Of a stretch of 41,829 bases of DNA, positions 41,253-41,829 are shown in pieces. The stretch is taken from contig CAJVYQ010000045.1 of NCBI GenBank assembly GCA_913009825.1, forward strand, positions 1 through 41,829. Direction: 5' to 3'. The stretch is from an uncultured Deferribacteres bacterium. GTDB lineage: Bacteria; Zhuqueibacterota; JdFR-76; DREG01. The notes beneath the pieces are model-generated. The model did not search any database. It saw only the letters and a program-made list of their open reading frames with translations, and had not been told where the DNA came from. Made by a program: the position numbers and the translations under genes. Positions within the stretch are counted from its first letter, which is position 1; the number at the start of each line of letters is the position of its first letter.

Positions 41253-41379
41253 AACCGTTATTGTCCCGGGCGGCGCTTGTCTCAGGCAAGGAACTTTGTG
41301 CTTTTTTCATTAGGAATGAACCACATCAAAAGTTATACGTTTCGGTTAGAATTGTAATGCATTGTTTAAAAGAAAAATA

Positions 41380-41418
41380 ATTGTGTTTATACCGCTAAAT
41401 TGGCGATGTAAGCACAAT
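41380..41418. repeat. Long imperfect hairpin before the truncated methyltransferase-like ORF
   Basis: ATTGTG (41380-41385) pairs with CACAAT (41413-41418), and the bases inward continue to pair (through ACCGC/GGCG and TAA/TTG) with a single C-A mismatch and a few G-T pairs, closing near AAAT. It lies just left of a 13-bp inverted repeat. The region 41253-41457 has no other feature. Confidence 0.6.
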
Positions 41419-41433
41419 GAATATACACAGTCG

Positions 41434-41624
41434 TTGTGTGCAATAAAAGGAAAGGATATGAGTATCGAAATAGTTATATATTTTTCTATTCTGTTTTTCT
41501 TATCAGAATTAGTTTTGGCGATTACAAAGCATTCAAAAAAGAAGGGGATTAAAATAAAAAACGATAAAAAGTCCTTAATATTATTTTCAATAACAATAGT
41601 AAGTTGAAGAATTATTGCACACAA
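41434..41624. repeat. 13-bp perfect inverted repeat flanking a truncated ORF
   Basis: TTGTGTGCAATAA (41434-41446) and its exact complement TTATTGCACACAA (41612-41624) bracket the ORF at 41458-41607. The repeat does not match the GTTRRRY/RYYYAAC core of integron attC sites, although the cassette-like layout is similar. Further right, AGTGCAAAA (41650-41658) faces TTTTGCACT (~41710-41718). Confidence 0.6.
41458..41607 (+). pseudogene. Fragment resembling the N-terminus of isoprenylcysteine carboxyl methyltransferase-family proteins
   Basis: 49 residues: MSIEIVIYFSILFFLSELVL, then ITKHSKKKGIKIKNDKKSLI and LFSITIVS. The first membrane helix followed by a Lys-rich loop and (D)KKSLxLxxITIVS is the usual beginning of bacterial ICMT-family membrane methyltransferases (~190 residues), but the SAM-binding part is missing. 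The end of the frame coincides with the right arm of the 13-bp inverted repeat. RBS AAAGGAAAGG precedes the ATG, so it may be expressed as a single-helix peptide. Assignment by pattern only. Confidence 0.4.
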
Positions 41625-41735
41625 CAAAAGCTATGCTTAATACGGGTTTCAGTGCAAAAAAGAAAGATTATGCAAGTAAATAAAATTAGTAGTAAATTAA
41701 TAACTGTAGTTTTGCACTTTTCAAGAAAAAAAGTA

Positions 41736-41798
41736 GGCTCTTACCTCATATAATGTAATACATTATATACAAGGTAAATAAAAATGGAGGTAAGAGCC
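41736..41798 (+). promoter_or_regulatory. Hairpin masking the ribosome-binding site of the last gene
   Basis: GGCTCTTACCTC (41736-41747) is the exact inverted complement of GAGGTAAGAGCC (41787-41798), which contains the ribosome-binding sequence GGAGGT and touches the ATG at 41799. Between them is a second palindrome (ATAATGTAATACATTAT, ~41750-41766). In an mRNA starting upstream, the arms would close over the RBS. This is the usual protection of transposase genes against read-through transcripts, or a small translational switch. Confidence 0.6.
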
Positions 41799-41829
41799 AT
41801 GAAGAATTTACTATTTCCAGAATCATTTG
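41799..41829 (+). CDS. Start of an unidentified gene (possibly a transposase), cut by the window end
   Basis: Ten codons are visible: MKNLLFPESF. The ATG at 41799 follows GGAGGT at normal spacing; an in-frame ATG at 41784 would add MEVRA but has no ribosome-binding site of its own. Too little sequence for a family. The inverted repeat over its leader is what one expects at the left end of an insertion sequence, but no transposase motif is available. Confidence 0.35.
   Translation, partial: MKNLLFPESF

Noticed and set aside
41434-41624. Integron attC site
   Set aside because: The repeat core GTTGTGTG does not fit GTTRRRY, and no integrase gene is visible; reported only as a cassette-like structure.

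Overview
The window looks like chromosomal DNA of a free-living Gram-negative bacterium, most likely from the FCB (Fibrobacterota-Chlorobiota-Bacteroidota) side of the tree, perhaps a Calditrichota-like lineage. The grounds are a TonB-dependent receptor with a carboxypeptidase-regulatory-like N-terminus, an OmpA/TolC outer-membrane repertoire, a carbamoyltransferase/DUF5989 neighbourhood, and intergenic DNA full of palindromic repeats. This placement is inferred from gene content, not from a marker gene. No rRNA, tRNA or CRISPR array was seen.

1-9064 (leftward) is a defence island. The order in the direction of transcription is a broken yhcG-type nuclease gene (split by a 132-bp MITE), hsdM, hsdS, a Gabija-like pair (gajA OLD/TOPRIM nuclease, gajB UvrD-like helicase), a shortened RhuM-family gene, a four-helix-bundle (23S-IVP type) gene inside an inverted-repeat element, and the start of hsdR running off the window. 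Most junctions are overlapping or very short, so the Gabija-like pair appears nested inside a type I restriction-modification operon.

9340-16673: an AEC-family transporter, a TonB C-terminal-domain protein, a ~1.3-kb non-coding block made largely of back-to-back palindromic elements, a large TonB-dependent receptor, a truncated GxxExxY gene and a decayed SGNH/TPR gene.

16692-23657 (rightward): small membrane protein, NodU/SxtI-type carbamoyltransferase, a 59-aa DUF5989 protein that appears to start at AUU, a sodium:solute symporter, a TrmB-type regulator, an NfeD-like membrane protein and a GH13 alpha-amylase-family enzyme. Together they suggest a regulated carbohydrate uptake/processing locus beside a carbamoylation locus.

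24269-35668 (rightward): a DUF5020 outer-membrane protein; an ECF sigma/anti-sigma/YbjQ trio; and then a second ECF sigma/zinc-finger anti-sigma/CpxP-CnrX-like sensor followed by TolC, a membrane-fusion lipoprotein, a MacB-type ATPase, one FtsX/MacB permease, two half-size DUF318 permeases and a second MacB permease. The last group reads as an envelope- or metal-responsive ABC efflux system.

35750-41829: a decayed DUF4143 gene, a Lon-like protease and an OmpA-family protein (leftward), a dCMP deaminase (rightward), then short decayed or cassette-like sequence and the first codons of an unidentified gene behind a hairpin that covers its ribosome binding site. Several small inverted-repeat element families recur across the window, and some of them have broken genes or added codons to them.
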